Source: Pyrocephalus nanus (lineage: Eukaryota; Chordata; Aves; Passeriformes; Tyrannidae). From it: a stretch of DNA of 64,000 bases. Below, piece after piece: positions 12,835 to 26,124 of the stretch. The notes under the pieces were generated by a model. The model was not told the DNA's origin. It was given only the letters and a program-made list of their open reading frames with translations, and made no database searches. Each line of letters starts with the position of its first letter. The stretch's first letter is position 1. The stretch covers positions 4,460,001 through 4,524,000 of the forward strand of contig CM076272.1 in assembly GCA_038380795.1 (NCBI GenBank), read 5' to 3'. The translations under genes were made by a program, and so were the position numbers.

Positions 12835-13060
12835 ACAGAATCACACAATGAATGGTTTGTGTTGGGAGGGATTTTAAAACCCATCCCATTCCACCCCCTG
12901 CCATAGGCAGGGACACCTTCCACTAGCCCAGGTTGCTCCAAGCCCTGTCCAACCTGGCCTTGGACACTTCCAGGGATGGGGCAGCCACAGCTTCTCTGGG
13001 CAACCTGTGCCAGGGCCTCTCCACCCTCCCAGGGAAGAATTCTTTCCCAATCTCTACCAT
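12835..13060 (-). mobile_element. CR1 LINE 3'-end fragment
   Basis: This is a reverse-oriented CR1 3' end, starting at CAGAATCACACAATG and running through TTGTGTTGGGAGGG, the CCCCCTGCCATAGGCAGG block, CCTTGGACACTTCCAGGGAT and the GCTTCTCTGGGCAACCTG block. It reaches further 5' than the copy at 9.9 kb. The left-hand limit is clear and the right-hand limit is approximate because similarity fades. Confidence 0.92.
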
Positions 13061-16000
13061 AAATTCAAAAACTTTAGACAGTGTTTGGACTAGGAAAACA
13101 CTTGAGAACATCCTGACCTTCTGCCTGGCAAAACAATCAAATGCCAATTCTAGCCAGGTGATATCAAGAAGAGATCACTAAATTCCTCCAGGAATGAAAT
13201 GGGAGCAAGAAAAATGAACAAAGGAAGATCTTCAAGAACAGAGAGGTCACCGATGACAACCACAACTACAAGAAAAGTAACGGGGGGTGAGGTGGGGGAT
13301 GTCACTCATGGCATATGGTCAGGCTTGAGAAGTCCTGCAAGGAATGGTGCAGGAATACAGAAAAAACAGCTCTGCCAAAGGAGGAGGAGAAACAGTAGCA
13401 TTCAGAGTGGAGACAGGAGTTGCAGTTAAAGAGGCCAAACAGAAAAGCTCCAACGGCAGCAGGAAAAGCTGCAGTGCCCACAATGAATCTCAACTCCACA
13501 GACACTGAGAAACACACTAAGAAATCCTAATGCCACAAAAAAATGAACTGAGGGCATGCAAACTATGGAGTCATTTATTTACTATTGCTGAAGATCATTC
13601 TAATAGTGAGGCCAATGAAGAAAGCCCTATGGGATTTCAGGAGAAGCCCTGGAGATAAGGCACACAGATTGCCTCATCATTTAAGGAACTTCAGGTCTTC
13701 ATCAATAGACTGCCTAAAAATAAAAACCCTACAGGCTCACAATTACTCTTTTTAAAACAAAATCGAGAGCCATAACAAAAGAAGAATAAGATCCGAGTGT
13801 TGTGGTGAAAGAAAAGAGCTTGACAGGTTAAATAATTTTAGACCCAGGCGAGGCTATCAATTACGGAAGCTCATGTGAACAAGCCATTCAAAGAAGATTA
13901 ATGCACAGAGAGGACTGTCAGGATAAATTTATCAAGGAACTGGAAGAAAGGAAAGATCTGAAAAACTTTTGCAGGCAACTCTATAGACAGTGACAAAGAC
14001 AGCTGGTACCTGACAACAGGCATTTAGAGACAGGAAATAACCTCAACAATTTCTCTGAGAAATGCTCGGAGTGCGTGAATAGCAAAGAAACCCCACAAAA
14101 ATCAACTGCTCCGAGGCTGACGGAGCAGGAGACAAACACAAAGGAGAAAGAACTTCTACAGACACAAACATGTGGCTGAAATAGATGTCTGAAGACAACA
14201 AGGGTGCGTGGCAGAATAAAGGAGGAGCACTAAAAGGCACAGAAGGAACAAATCGTCCGGCAAAGCTGCAGCTCCGTCCCAGGGATCCAGAGAGGAACAG
14301 CTCAGGTGGGACCGGCACTCTCTGCTGCTGGAATCAGCTGCTGGCAGTGGAGCTCATCCCATCAGGGAGCTTTTTAAAGCTTTCTCCATATCAAAGCCTT
14401 TCTTCTCTTCATTTTAATCTGTTCACCTAAAGAGCACACTTGACTGTGTTTTAGGCCAGGACTGACTTCAGAAGCTGTTGGAGAAGGAAGAAAACATCTT
14501 TCCAGAAATAACCTAGAGACATGTCCCCATATTCCCCCCAAAATAGGGGTTAGAGATGCAAATGGATAGGGGTTGTAGGGGGGTTTAATAATTTTTAACA
14601 TCTTTATTTCTTGTGTATTTATGTGAATGGTGAGACACATTCTATGCTTTTAAGGATGTTACCAAGAACTAACCTCATGAATTCAACCACAAGTTTCGTA
14701 ACTTAATTTTTTCCTTATTAACAAAAATTTTCCTCTTTGTAAAATTATTTTAATGACCTTAAATAATTATTCAATTATTCAAGACTTCCTCTCGAATTTT
14801 AATTATGGAAAGATAAAGAATTCATCACAGACACACTTCTGCCTTGATGCTTCTTACCCTTCCTGCTTCTGTGTCCCCTTTCAGTTGGCTGGGGGTGATA
14901 TTACAGGTTCTGAAAATTATTATTTTCAAACACAATATTCAGTCCATCAAAAGCCTGAACAATGTCAGCATAAAGACCCTTCCCTGTGACACTCAATAAA
15001 GCTGAAATATGTTGCTGGATCCCGTGCTGGGACAGGCAGGGAGTGAAGAGCACAGGCTGCAGATGTAACCACCACCTGCCTGACAGGCTGGGATTTCGGG
15101 AGCAATCTCTGCACAGACCTGTCAAAGAGAATCCCAAAAGGGATTGCTGGTGCTGACAGGGAGAGATAAATAAGGGAAAATAGAGATTTGAGAGAAAATA
15201 TTAACAAAGGAGGAAAGTTCAGCCAAGTTTCCTGTTCAGGGTGTTGCTGCACCATCAGTGTGGTCTCACTTTGTTCTTGTGTCTCCCCATCCAGAGTCAC
15301 CCGACTGCCATCAGCCCAAGGGATAGCAGAGATCTGGCACCAAAGCTCCTTCCACAGAATTCATGTTTCTCCACAGATTAACTCCACGGCCTACTATATT
15401 TTCCAAAGCAAACGTCAAGATCTAAGTGTACATTGCAAAGAGCTTCCATTTCTGATGATTTACAGTAAGACAATTCTGTCATCCAAATGCACACAGGATC
15501 CTCTCTTCGCTAATTACAAGACTTGCATTGCACTGAATCTGAACTTCATTCTAGGAAGCACCAATGAGTTTGGTTTTTCCTGAGCAGTGCTATTACATCA
15601 TAAATAAAGCAGAAAGCTGAGGCACGAGTGCTACAGATCCCCCTGTGCCCCCTGTCCTGCAGCTTCAGCAGAGGATTTGTCACCCTCCACCGAGCACAAA
15701 TAAGCTTTAACTGGCTCACTGACCCACAGAATTAGGGACAGGGATAGTATTAGTCAGAATAGGCTGTTTGATTTTGTTTGATATCAAGTGGCATAAATTT
15801 TAAATACAAAAGCTTAAGAAAACCTGCATTCTTTCAACAGAAACTAGTTTTAGTATCATTCAGTTGGGAAGTTAAGAGTCTTTCCACCTCAGCTGTAACT
15901 TGGTCATTAGACACCAACGGGGAGTTTCAAAACAAGCAGGTCAGATTCCCCTGCTGGGGGCTGTGCCCCACGATCCCAGCGATCCCTTCAGCCCCAGGCA

Positions 16001-19000
16001 ATCCCGCAGCCGGAGGCTTTGGATGGGGCAGGAGGCTCTGAATTAAATCTGAGCTCTGTGTGCCACTCTCAGGAGCTGGTGGAGGGAACACAGCACTCTA
16101 AAAACCAGGATAAATTGCCTGGAGAGACAAGGACTTGGAACCAGGCTCGAGAATGACAGGCAGCAACTCCTGGCATGCACACCATGGAAATACAGGAGAA
16201 GGACCAACTGCTGCCCAAGGGGGAAGAGACCCTGGATCAGAGCAACACTCCTTCCCCTCCAGAGCCCAGAAGTGTCTGTACTGATGCCCTGCTGATCCCT
16301 CCAACACTTTCAGATCATGCAAGAAACAAATTTAATTTGTTACATTTCTACCAATTCACTTTGAAGTTATTTCAGCCACACCCAAGTCCCAAATCCTGTC
16401 CTGCCATACCCTGTCAAAAGAACTAAACTCAACCAAATTCTGAAAGAAAAACTGCACCCTGAGCCTCCAACACCACGGGAGGGGTCCAGGAGTCCTTCCA
16501 GAGCGGAGTAAAACATCAGCATTGTTTTGTTGTGGTGTTTCTTTGGGTTTTGTTGAACCAGAAGAGCAAAGGACACAGCTGATCCACCAGAAGTCTCTCA
16601 CAGGCAAACCCTCCCAGGCTGCACAGCCAGGAAGTGAAGCCTCAGTATCACCAATGACCTCAATCACTTTGGTTCTCACCTCCCACAGTCAAGCAGTTAC
16701 TACTCAAAAAAAACAGTAAGTAAATGGCAAAGTCTACTAATGCATTTGTCTAACCTGGGACTGAAAATCTACAACAGTTCTGAACCTGGACCTTTGCCTT
16801 CAGTCCAAGCACTAACACAGACCAGTTCAAAGGCTCACAGAGATTTTTATCCCTACTTGAACTGGACAAATGTGGATTGTAAGAATTGAAAATGACACAT
16901 AAGGTAGAACATTTATTATCTTATATGTCTAAACTCTCACATTTTCAGTAATAGCTGACAGAACCTGTACAAACTGCAGCTGTGTTAAAACCACCTTTCC
17001 CATTTACCTGTCATGAAGAAATGCATTTTGATCTGAGCCAATTGAGGGAAAATGCAGATGCTTTTTTCATAGAAAAATGTATTTTTGCAAGGAAAATTTA
17101 TCACCCATGTCACTTACTAGTTAAGTGCTCTTAAGTACCCTCCTCTGAAGTATCTCTGCTCTTGGGTTTTTCCAATTCCAAGTACAGGACGTTCTTTATT
17201 CATGAAGATCTGATCAAGAGTGTATTTTTTCCCCCTTGCTCTTACAGGAAATGTGCAACACTGGGAAAAAATGTGCTGTTATTTCCCACCTAATCACATC
17301 TCCGAGGAGCTGGGACCGTTTGTCTCACCCTTCAGGGATGGCACAGCCACACACAGAGCCCAGCAAGAAACAAAACACTTCTCAGTTGTGAACATTCAAA
17401 GTTTGGCAAGCACGGCCCATCTCTGCCCCTGTGCTCTGCAGAGCTCTGCCTTTAACTGCAAGCCCAGGTCCATCCAGGTCCTGCTCTCTCCCACCAGCTG
17501 GGATCAGGGATAATCATTTCTTGGCCACAGCTTTACCTACTGCTCGTCATCCGAAGACATCCACTCTGCAATGGATACACAATTACTTACCTCTGCCTGC
17601 CCTCCTCATTCACAGCATCTAGGCACATTATAAAAAGCAATATTTTAACTCAATTTAGTGGAGAGAAATTCTTTATTAGCCCACTGAGAAGAGGGCAAAT
17701 GTGGAAATCTTCTGGAGATGGTGTAATGAGCTGAAATAGCAGCAGGATGAGGCACCAGCATCTCCTGGCTCATAACTCAGTGAACTCCTCCAAGCCACAT
17801 CCAGGCCCCTGTAATTTCAGTGACAGCTCCTCTAGTCAGCAGTTTGGAAGCCCAAAGCTGGACACATGCAAATGAACCTTGGAAGGGAAGGCAGTCAGCT
17901 AAAAACCAGAGCAATTCCTCAGGTGAAGCTATTCCCTACAGCTGATGTATCAAAATCCCACTGGCCCAGCCCAGCTCAGGGGCTGGACCCTCATTCCTGT
18001 GAGGTCTGTGCTGGGCAGGGTCACACCGACCTTCAGAGACTGGAGTTCACACACAGACACACTATGAAGGTTTGAAATGAGCCATTTTAGAGGCTGACAC
18101 TACGTGGCAGGAGCATTTCATAACAGGAGGTGATTTGCCTGTACTTTTTCTAAGAATAATTACAAAATCAAGGTTTGAAAATAACATTTTTATTAACATC
18201 TAACTGAGAAATAATAATGTAAGGAGATTGCTTAGCTGAGGTAGGAGACAAAAAGCCCTAAGTTATCCCCAAGGGCTGTTAGAATTAAACTTGGACACAC
18301 CTGAAGTCAGTACCAAGGCAGGGACAGCTGCCTCGTCACAACCCAGCAAGTGGCACTTAAAGCTCAAAGCCAAGAATTATCAAATGAAAGAGAAGTGGAA
18401 GAAGGGGAAGAAAACCAGCTGGATGATTCTGGGGGAAAAAGATGACAAGAGGTGAAAGAAATAATTTAGTGAGCAGTTAAATGGATATATAGAGCCAATA
18501 AATCTGTATGAAGAAATCCAGTGCCTCGGTAATGGGTCCAAACTTCCAGGCTCTTGTGTGTCTGTTCTCTCAGTAACAGCTTTAGGAAAGCTTCAACCAA
18601 CCACAGTAAATACTGACTGGGGAAAATCACCTCGGGAATGTTTTTCACTTCGTATCATTGTCCTTTTTATTAAAATACACACAAATTTATTCTTTCCAAG
18701 ATGAATCACAGTCACAGTTGCCCAAAACTTTGTAAATGTATTTTTAATCCGTGTTTTGCAAGAGCTATCCCAACCCTTCACCCTTTTTAGGATCTAACTG
18801 GCACTTAAGTATCAAAGACAGATTTGCATTTCAAAAGCCAATTAAGGAAACACACTGTACCAAGGCACTGATTAAAGGGCTGTGGCTTTACATAAATTAG
18901 GCAATTCCTTTGGCTTTCCCTAGTTCAAACCCATCACAACAATGGGGAAATCCTATCCCTTATAGGGACTGTCTGACCACCACACCTCCCTCCCTCCACT

Positions 19001-20706
19001 GCCCTAAGAAACAGGGGTGATGACAACCTCAGCCTTCATTTGCTGGCAGGAGCCAAACTGTGGAAGCCCACACTTAATGGGAAAGGATGGAGTTGTCTTG
19101 AAACTGCTGATCATTAAAGAAGGCCAACACGTTTCCTGCTGTTTGCAGCTCCTAAAAAATCAAAGATTTACTCCTGGAAGTCTGGTAGAACAGCAAACAC
19201 CTCACAGCTGAGGTGCAGTAGCACACAAATCCAGGTTACAGACTAATTCAAGTGCTGAATTCCAGTGTTCTTCCTAATGTGGTATTTTATTGTACCTCTG
19301 ACTTGTTTCTTAAATCTAAAGAAGGCAAAGATCAGTTTCTTTAGGAGTTTCTGCTGCCACAGAAATTCTCACCCCTCCAAAAACCCAAAGGGTGAAGGCT
19401 TCTTATGGATTATCACATACAGAAAAGGCTCTTAAAAAAGCACCCTGTCGACCTGCCACCATCCCATCCCTGCCCAAACACCTCCACAGCACTGCCAAAA
19501 GCAGAAACTGAGCCAAGAACCCGAGACAGTCTGTCTGAAACAACTCCTTCAGCCCCTGTTTGAGCACCCCACGTGTGTGTTTGGGGTTGTTTTTCCCCCA
19601 GCAGGTCCCAGCCCCTGCGCCATCAGTCACCCCACAGCAAGGAAAGAGCTCCAGTTTCCAACATCCAAACCTTTTAGATCCATCAAGCTAAAAGACACAC
19701 AAAGTCCTTTCAACAATTTGAGCAGCTTATCTCAATGCAGCACCTTGTCAGCCCTTCCTGCAGGACTCAGGAATTGCTCAGCACCATCCACTGGCTCTTC
19801 GGGAAAACAGTGCAGTTCTGAGCCTAAAAACTCCAACCCTGTATCCCTTCATTTCTGTGATGGAACACAACATGTTCTTACTGGATTTCCCTCACCCTGG
19901 CCCACATGACTCACCAGAGTTGTCCTCTTCAGGCAGTGAAGTTATTTAATGAGTAAGAAGCTGTTCAGACATGCAGCCCACGTTTCACACTATTCCCTTT
20001 CAAAGGGATCAGGTGCAGCACCACACTCAGACACAGCACAGGAACCCAACATACCACTGCTCCATTCTGAGGGGAATTACCTCCCTCCCACTGGAATTTT
20101 GAGGCCAAGGAGAGACCTTACCATGAGAACAATCCCCACACTCACCACAGCCCAGAGCTTCCAATTAAAACAAGGAGGGCAGGAAGGAATATTAAAAACC
20201 GCTGTTCAAAATGAGGGATTCAAATGAGGACCAGAAAACCAAAACAATTAAACCAGAATTTAAATATTCCATCACTTATTCCAAAGCCTTCAGCAACCAA
20301 ACCACCCTTCCCCTGAGTACAGGATTGAACTGAGGGTAGTCTGGCACAGCTCTTGGCACTTTGCTGGGTCGGTAAATAGGATTTCACACCCTTCACACCC
20401 CAAACCTGACCAAGCTTTTGGAGCAGCGGGAGGAGGTTGCAGAGTGCAGCCAGAGGATGCTCTGGAGCAGGTTTCTGATGGACAGGATGGCATGAGGCAA
20501 TACAGAACATGTGTCACAAGCATTTCCTCTGGTTCTGGACAAGGAAAGTACAGTTTTTATTGCAGGGGATTGATCAATAATCTCATAACGCAGCTGTCAG
20601 GCCAACAAGAGTCAAAGGGGCAACTAGTTGTGTTATGGTAAAGATCCATATTGCCTTGGGTTAGACTATATCTGTTGTGTTTTCTAGTTAAGATTTTTTT
20701 TAAAAC

Positions 20707-20750
20707 AAAACCCACCACAACTGCAGTGTTGTGTGTTGTGGGTTGGTTTT
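20707..20750. repeat. Imperfect inverted repeat
   Basis: AAAACC (20707-20712) and CCACAAC (20715-20721) pair with GTTGTGG (20735-20741) and GGTTTT (20745-20750), leaving a small internal loop. T- and A-runs flank it. It could form a hairpin of about 13 bp. No function is known. Confidence 0.4.
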
Positions 20751-22212
20751 TTTTTTCAAGTACTAAAAGGCTCTCAAAGATTCCATCATTTTAGAAATGA
20801 TCAATTAAAATAGCACCTTCTCCGTGGACACTGCAAAAGGGAACGGGAGATCTGGAAGGCATTTTGGCTTACCTTCATTTTTAACCCCATTAACCTCACC
20901 TAATGATCACATAGAGCAGACTGATGACAGAGGCAGAAGGCTGAAGGAGCTCATGTGGAAAGCAGCAGAATTAATCCCGACAGCAGCGATGCGGGGAGGT
21001 GGGAATTGCTGAGAGAACTGCGTGAGAACTGCCTTTATTGTCCTCCTGGCCAAGAACCTCAGAAACACATTCCTCATTTAGAGACTCTCAAAGCCACTCC
21101 TTTAAGGTATAAAACCCCCATTTTGTTTTGTTTCTGACACTGCTGATGTTTCCCAACAATGCTACAAGCCACGTTAATGGAAACAACATCAGAATATAAA
21201 CGATGGGAAGCAGCAGCTCTGGGAGATGCCGGAGCCCCAGTCAGGAAGAATTCATTACCTTGAGACATTTATTAAGCAAAGAAAAAAAAAAAACTGTTTG
21301 AAAAAGGCTGGCAAACATCATTAGAGAAACAAAGGAGAATTGCTTCATAGGCTTTTTTCTTAGTTACAGCCCCTTAGTTTACTTTTCTTTTTTTTTTCTT
21401 TTCGGTTGGATTTGAAGTCTCACTCAGTAATTGCAAGTTATGCTGTTTACAAGGCACACACAGTCTGACACTCCCAAGCCCTGAGATATAAGCAAATGAC
21501 TGTAAAAAGGCACTTTCCCTAGTCATAATCTTTATTTTTATGTGCAAACTTCACTCCCTTACTGCTTTCTACCCTCTAAATAAAAGCTGTCACCAGGCAA
21601 GTCTAAAGGTTACTCCAAACACCAAGGCTGAGGTTATGACTTGGCCCTTTTAATGGAAAACCTGAAGCATTTGGTCAGTTGTTACTTCTCAAACTTCCTT
21701 GTTCACAGCTTCAGGAACAGAAAAATGCAACCCCCAGCCCTCCTTTTCTCTCTGTCTTCAGTCCTTTCCCTACCTGTCTCCCAGTTCTGTTTGGATTCCA
21801 TACCCTGCCATGAGGAGCTTCCCAAGTGTTTTACAACAGAGAGCAGAGAAATCTCAACATATAAGTAGAAAACGTTATTTTAAGGTTGCTTATACATAAA
21901 GCAAGCAAAACCCTGCTTTTTCTACCCTTCTAAGCTGTGGTAAACCTTCATTTTGATTACAGACACTTGACATTTATTTCTTCCCTGATCCTCAGCATTT
22001 CCTGAAACCCCCCCTGCACTGAGGTGCTTTGACGAACAAAAAACACACCAGCTTCCAGCTCGGAAATGAGACACACAGCCCCACTTTCCCTGATGAAACG
22101 ACGATTTCATCTGGTTTTTTTTGTTGGAAAGCGCCTTTTCCTCTTTTCCAAGGGGCAGAGCATCCACCCCCACATCCATGTTTTTGGCTGCGCTCCCAGA
22201 GCAGAGCCTTAC

Positions 22213-22530
22213 CTGCCACGGTGAGCTTTGCCGTCCTGCTGACGATGGTGCCCAGGCTGTCCACGGTGGCCACGCACTGGTAATGCCCCTCGTCGGGTTT
22301 GTTGTGCTTGGAATGCACCACGCTGCTGATCAGCAGGGACCCGTCGGGCAGCAGCTGCCGCCGGTCGTCGGACACCAGGTTGAGGAAGGTGCCGTCCTTC
22401 TTCCACTCGATCCTGGGGGCCGTGTCGCAGTAGGCCGAGCAGTTCATCACCACCGGCGCCCCCCGCACCGACAGCACGTCCTGCGGCTCCTCCAGGAAGT
22501 AAAATGGAGTGAAAGTTCTCACGAGGGACC
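22213..22530 (-). CDS. NEO1: NEO1 coding exon 2: Ig domain 1
   Basis: This 318-nt exon, phase 1 at both ends, encodes the first Ig-like domain of neogenin, at the N-terminus of the ectodomain. The acceptor is GTTTTACAG ending at 22531, with a branch-like GCTAACC upstream. The donor is GTAAGG at 22212-22207. The protein begins RTFTPFYFL at exon residues 4-12, matching the remembered start of mature neogenin just after its signal-peptide exon. The disulfide cysteines are residues 30 and 85 and the core tryptophan is residue 42 in IEWKKDGTF. The blocks [16 protein letters not shown] and [12 protein letters not shown] are essentially identical to mammalian neogenin. An NCS sequon overlaps the first cysteine. 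There is an extra cysteine at residue 34 (codon 22427-22429), where I remember serine in mammals. The exon is GC-rich and intact. The signal peptide must come from an upstream exon not seen here. Confidence 0.97.
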
Positions 22531-25500
22531 CTGTAAAACACACACCACGCCAGCTCAGGGTTAGCTTTGCACCTCTGCAAAGAGGAAACGCACCCTCCTC
22601 CTCTCGGGATCCCACGATGAGCACTCACCGCTCACAACACCCTCTCCCTGAACATGTTAAAAACACCTTGGTCTGTGTGACAGTGGTTTCTGCTTTGACT
22701 ATTCACGTAACGGACTTGCACATTCCAAGGAATTTTCACCCCTAAAGCATCTTTTCCTGCTCACATGGCAACTCTGTGCACTCTTGAGGCTCTGCTCGCA
22801 GTCTTTGTGGGGTGGGTGCCATTCACAGCAGTGCAGTCGTTCAGTTTGTGCACCAACGATTAGGAATCATCAAGAATAATCCAGGCCTCAGGAGAAAGAG
22901 TCTCCAATTCTGAGCTTAACACATCTTGAAAGTGCCATAAAGCATTTTTTTACTCCCATTCCTGTCCAGGATAAACATGATTACTTTTCCATTTTAGGTA
23001 TTCCCAAAAGAGTTCTATAATTAACATCTACTTTGCATTAAGAAGTGAATTTTAATTACTGTCTTTCTGGTCTATTTGGTCAAGCAGAAAGATTGGCTGT
23101 CAATATCACTTTGACTTGTCTTAACTTAATCATCCAGAGAAAACAGAAGACAAATTCTTCCAGGGAAGAACGGTTTTCCACACAGCATAATGCTAGGGTG
23201 AGAGAAAACAGACTCTTGGCTTTTAAAGCCAAGCTTAGAAATAGCATCAAGGCTGCACTCATCTCAAAACCATTTAATCTTTCACAGGATGGTCGATAAA
23301 GAAATGCTGAAGGATGTTCCAACCACCTTAAGGACAACTATGCATTTAATAACAAGATTTGTTTCATTAAGTCACAGGATAATTCTGGATTTGGAGGAAA
23401 GTATAATTCTGCAGGCGACCTTTCCTTGCAAACAAAGCCTGTCCCGAAGCACTGCAGCTTCTTCAAGTGCCTGGTTGTTTGTGGGCTTTTTAAAATCGGA
23501 TTTACCTTCTAAAATGACCTTAATTAACAAATTGATACGATTCCCTCTATCGCTGAACTACACAGTGTCTCCAGCCTCCAGAGAGCCTCCAGCTTCCCCA
23601 GGGAGGGACTCCAGCCCTCCTGCACTTCCTGCAGCCCATTGTCCCTGCTACTCAGAATTCACGGGAACTGGCAGATAAGGCAGGAGTGGTGTGAAAGGAA
23701 CAACAGGTAAGTTATGCTTTTGTAGCTGATATCATTCACATACTCCTTTATCTTCAGGAATTCAAAGAGGAAATAAGGGGGAAAAATCTAGAAATACTGA
23801 CATTTTCCTAGTGACAGTGTCAATCTCGGGCCAGAGACCTGTTAGGTTGGGATCCAAATCCTTGAGATTGTCTTTTCTGAGGATAACAGAGACACAAAAA
23901 AATCCCCCAAACCCAAAACCACAAATATGCACAAAAAACAAAATCTAATACAAAATTTCTTGGAGCTGCTCACATTACTGTGGTTTGTACTCCCACACCT
24001 GTGTGTGGATGTGCTCAATTGCCTCTCTCTGCAATCCGGAGTTTCAGTTCTCATACACCAAATGGCAGAGAAAAAACAAGAGTCATGACCAGATAAACTT
24101 TAACCTGTTTATCACTATAATCTCTTCCAGTGCCTCAGAAACCTAAAGGTCCTTTCTAAAATCAGACTCATCTCTACATCCCTGAGTTTTCCAAGGGAAG
24201 GAATCCACCCAAGCTATTGAGCCTGCCTCAATTACAAGATTCTGTACATTTTTCCCAATATAGATCCAGACCCCTATAAGAACAAAATACACTCTTTGGA
24301 GTTTTGTTTTCCCCTGGTTTTCCAAATAAAACCCATGAAGCCTTTGAAAGGGTGATGCCAGCTTCTTGTCTGCCCTGCCTCTGGCGCAGGTTGGGGCAGA
24401 TCAAATCCACTGATGGGGTAAAGACTCTCCTTGCCCTGGAAGCAAAAAGGTGCCCAAGGAAAGAGCAGTGCAGGGCAGAGAAGGTCAAGAGAGAGCACAA
24501 CAAGATGGAAGAGCAGCAGAGAAGGGATTAGAGGCTTTGAGGCAGAATGGGAAGCGTGTTCTCAGCCAGGTTTCACAGGTCACATAAACTCCTGCCAAGA
24601 GCCCTGTGAAGACACAGCACAATTTGTTTCATCTCAGGCACTACTGAGCTCCTGCACACAAAGCAGAGGGTAAAAAATGTGAAAGGTTGGTAAATAACTG
24701 TGTCCCATCTTGAAGGGATTTAACTCAGAACTGAGCCCTTTCCAGCCTCAGTCTCTGAGGATTTGCAGTTCAGGGTCAGGGCCCTCCGGACACCCCCCCT
24801 CACCCAGCTGAGCTCAGCTCCCAGTGTGCCCTATCCAGCACAAGAGTTTGTACAGACTGGAACCTTAACAGAGTTCTATTTCTGCCAACAAGCCCTTTCT
24901 CCCACTCCACCAGCCTGTGGATTACTCAGTTCAATGACCCCACTTTATTTGGGACAGAATGGGTGTATTTTGAGGAGGGAAGTCTCTTCTTTCCATGCCC
25001 TCCCCCATGGCAGGTGTACGTACCCAGGCATGTGCACATCACTGCCTTGCTGTTAATAATGGTGTTAATACTGGCCCCAGAAGTCTAGAGATAAGCCATA
25101 CAAGTTTATCTTCCTTCCTGGAAACAGAACAGTTACATCTCACTCATTCCCAGAAGGTTTGGGGTTTTTCCCTCCCAAAGACAGTGGCAGGGACCCAGCT
25201 GTGCCCAAATGTGAGGGAGTGACCCAGCACAGACAAGATCAGGCACAGACACGGTGTCATTTCACACGTCTTGGAAGCTGCAAAGCCCTCCCCTCACCCC
25301 TCCAACACACAGCCCAGCTCTGCTGACTGATTGCATCGATCCGTGATCCCCTCCAGCCTGTTCTCAGAACCTGCTGTAAGGCCTGTCCTTTCCCATTTAA
25401 TGTTTGACTATTCCTGCCTAACCCTGTTAACTTGCACTTGGCTCCTACGAATTCTTCCTCCTTCCAAAAAAAGTTTATAAATTTTGAACTCTGACCTCGT

Positions 25501-25659
25501 CCTCCCTTTTCCAACTTTTAAGTGGTGTGAAAACGTAACAAATGGAGTTTCCCTGGTCAGCCAGGCTGGGAGGGAGGGACAGCTCACACAAGATTCCTCA
25601 GAACACACAAATGCAAAATCCCCACAAAGCAGCTTTGGACATCAACAGCACAAGGATGG

Positions 25660-26124
25660 GGAGCTGCTGGAGTGAGTCCAGAGGAGGCCACGGAGCTGCT
25701 CCAAGGGCTGGAGCCCCTTTGCTCTGGAGCCAGGCTGGGAGAGCTGGGGGTGTTCAGCTGGAGAAGAGAAGCTCCAGGGAGACCTGAGAGCCCCTTCCAG
25801 TGCCTAAAGGGGCTCCAGGAGAGCTGGAGAGGGACTGGGGACAAGGGATGGAGGGACAGGACAAGGGGGAGTGGCTTCCCACTGCCTGAGGGCAGGGTTA
25901 GATGGGATATTGGGAAGGAATTGTTGGCTGTGAGGGTGGGGAGGCCCTGGCCCAGGTTGCCCAGAGAAGCTGTGGCTGCCCCATCCCTGGAAGTGTCCAA
26001 GGCCAGGCTGGACAGGGCTTGGAGCAACCTGGGATAGTAGAAGGTGTCCCTGCCCATGGCAGGGGGTGGAACTGGGTGAGCTTCCAGGTCCCTTCCAATC
26101 CAAACCATTCCAGGATTCCATAAC
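25660..26124 (+). mobile_element. CR1 LINE 3' fragment (longest in window)
   Basis: About 465 bp of a forward-oriented CR1. It covers GTCCAGAGGAGGCCACGG, GGGTGTTCAGCTGGAGAAG, the GGAGTGGCTTCCCACTGCC block, GTTGCCCAGAGAAGCTGTGG, CTGGAAGTGTCCAAGGCCAG, and the 3' end with CCCATGGCAGGGGGTGGAAC and TCCCTTCCAATCCAAACCAT. The order is exactly that of avian CR1 3' regions. It is part of the end of ORF2 plus the 3' UTR and is not coding now. Its 3' half closely resembles the copies at 28.3 kb and, in reverse, 12.8 kb, suggesting one subfamily. Confidence 0.95.

Larger units (their letters stand above)
7363..22212 (-). other. NEO1: NEO1 intron 2
   Basis: This is a 14,850-bp phase-1 intron between the Ig1 and Ig2 exons, with donor GTAAGG and acceptor TTTTGCAG. 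It contains two minus-oriented CR1 fragments (9888-10036 and 12835-13060), a nested hairpin at 9780-9837, an imperfect inverted repeat at 20707-20750 and ordinary AT-rich sequence with short homopolymers. Reading frames inside it do not resemble known proteins, and I see no additional exon. The stretches 7363-9779, 10037-12834 and 13061-22212 hold nothing else I can identify. Confidence 0.88.

Noticed and set aside
22213..22530. Assignment of the gene to DCC instead of NEO1
   Set aside because: The paralogue lacks the RTFTPFYFL start, the [16 protein letters not shown] block and the [10 protein letters not shown] start of Ig2, all of which match neogenin.
22121..22628. Long + and alternative minus frames over the Ig1 exon
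   Set aside because: Same cause: GC-rich exon with few stops. The sequences are not domain-like.
25584..26123. Open frames of 66-174 codons on both strands
   Set aside because: They lie inside or across a truncated CR1 3' region and are not functional genes.
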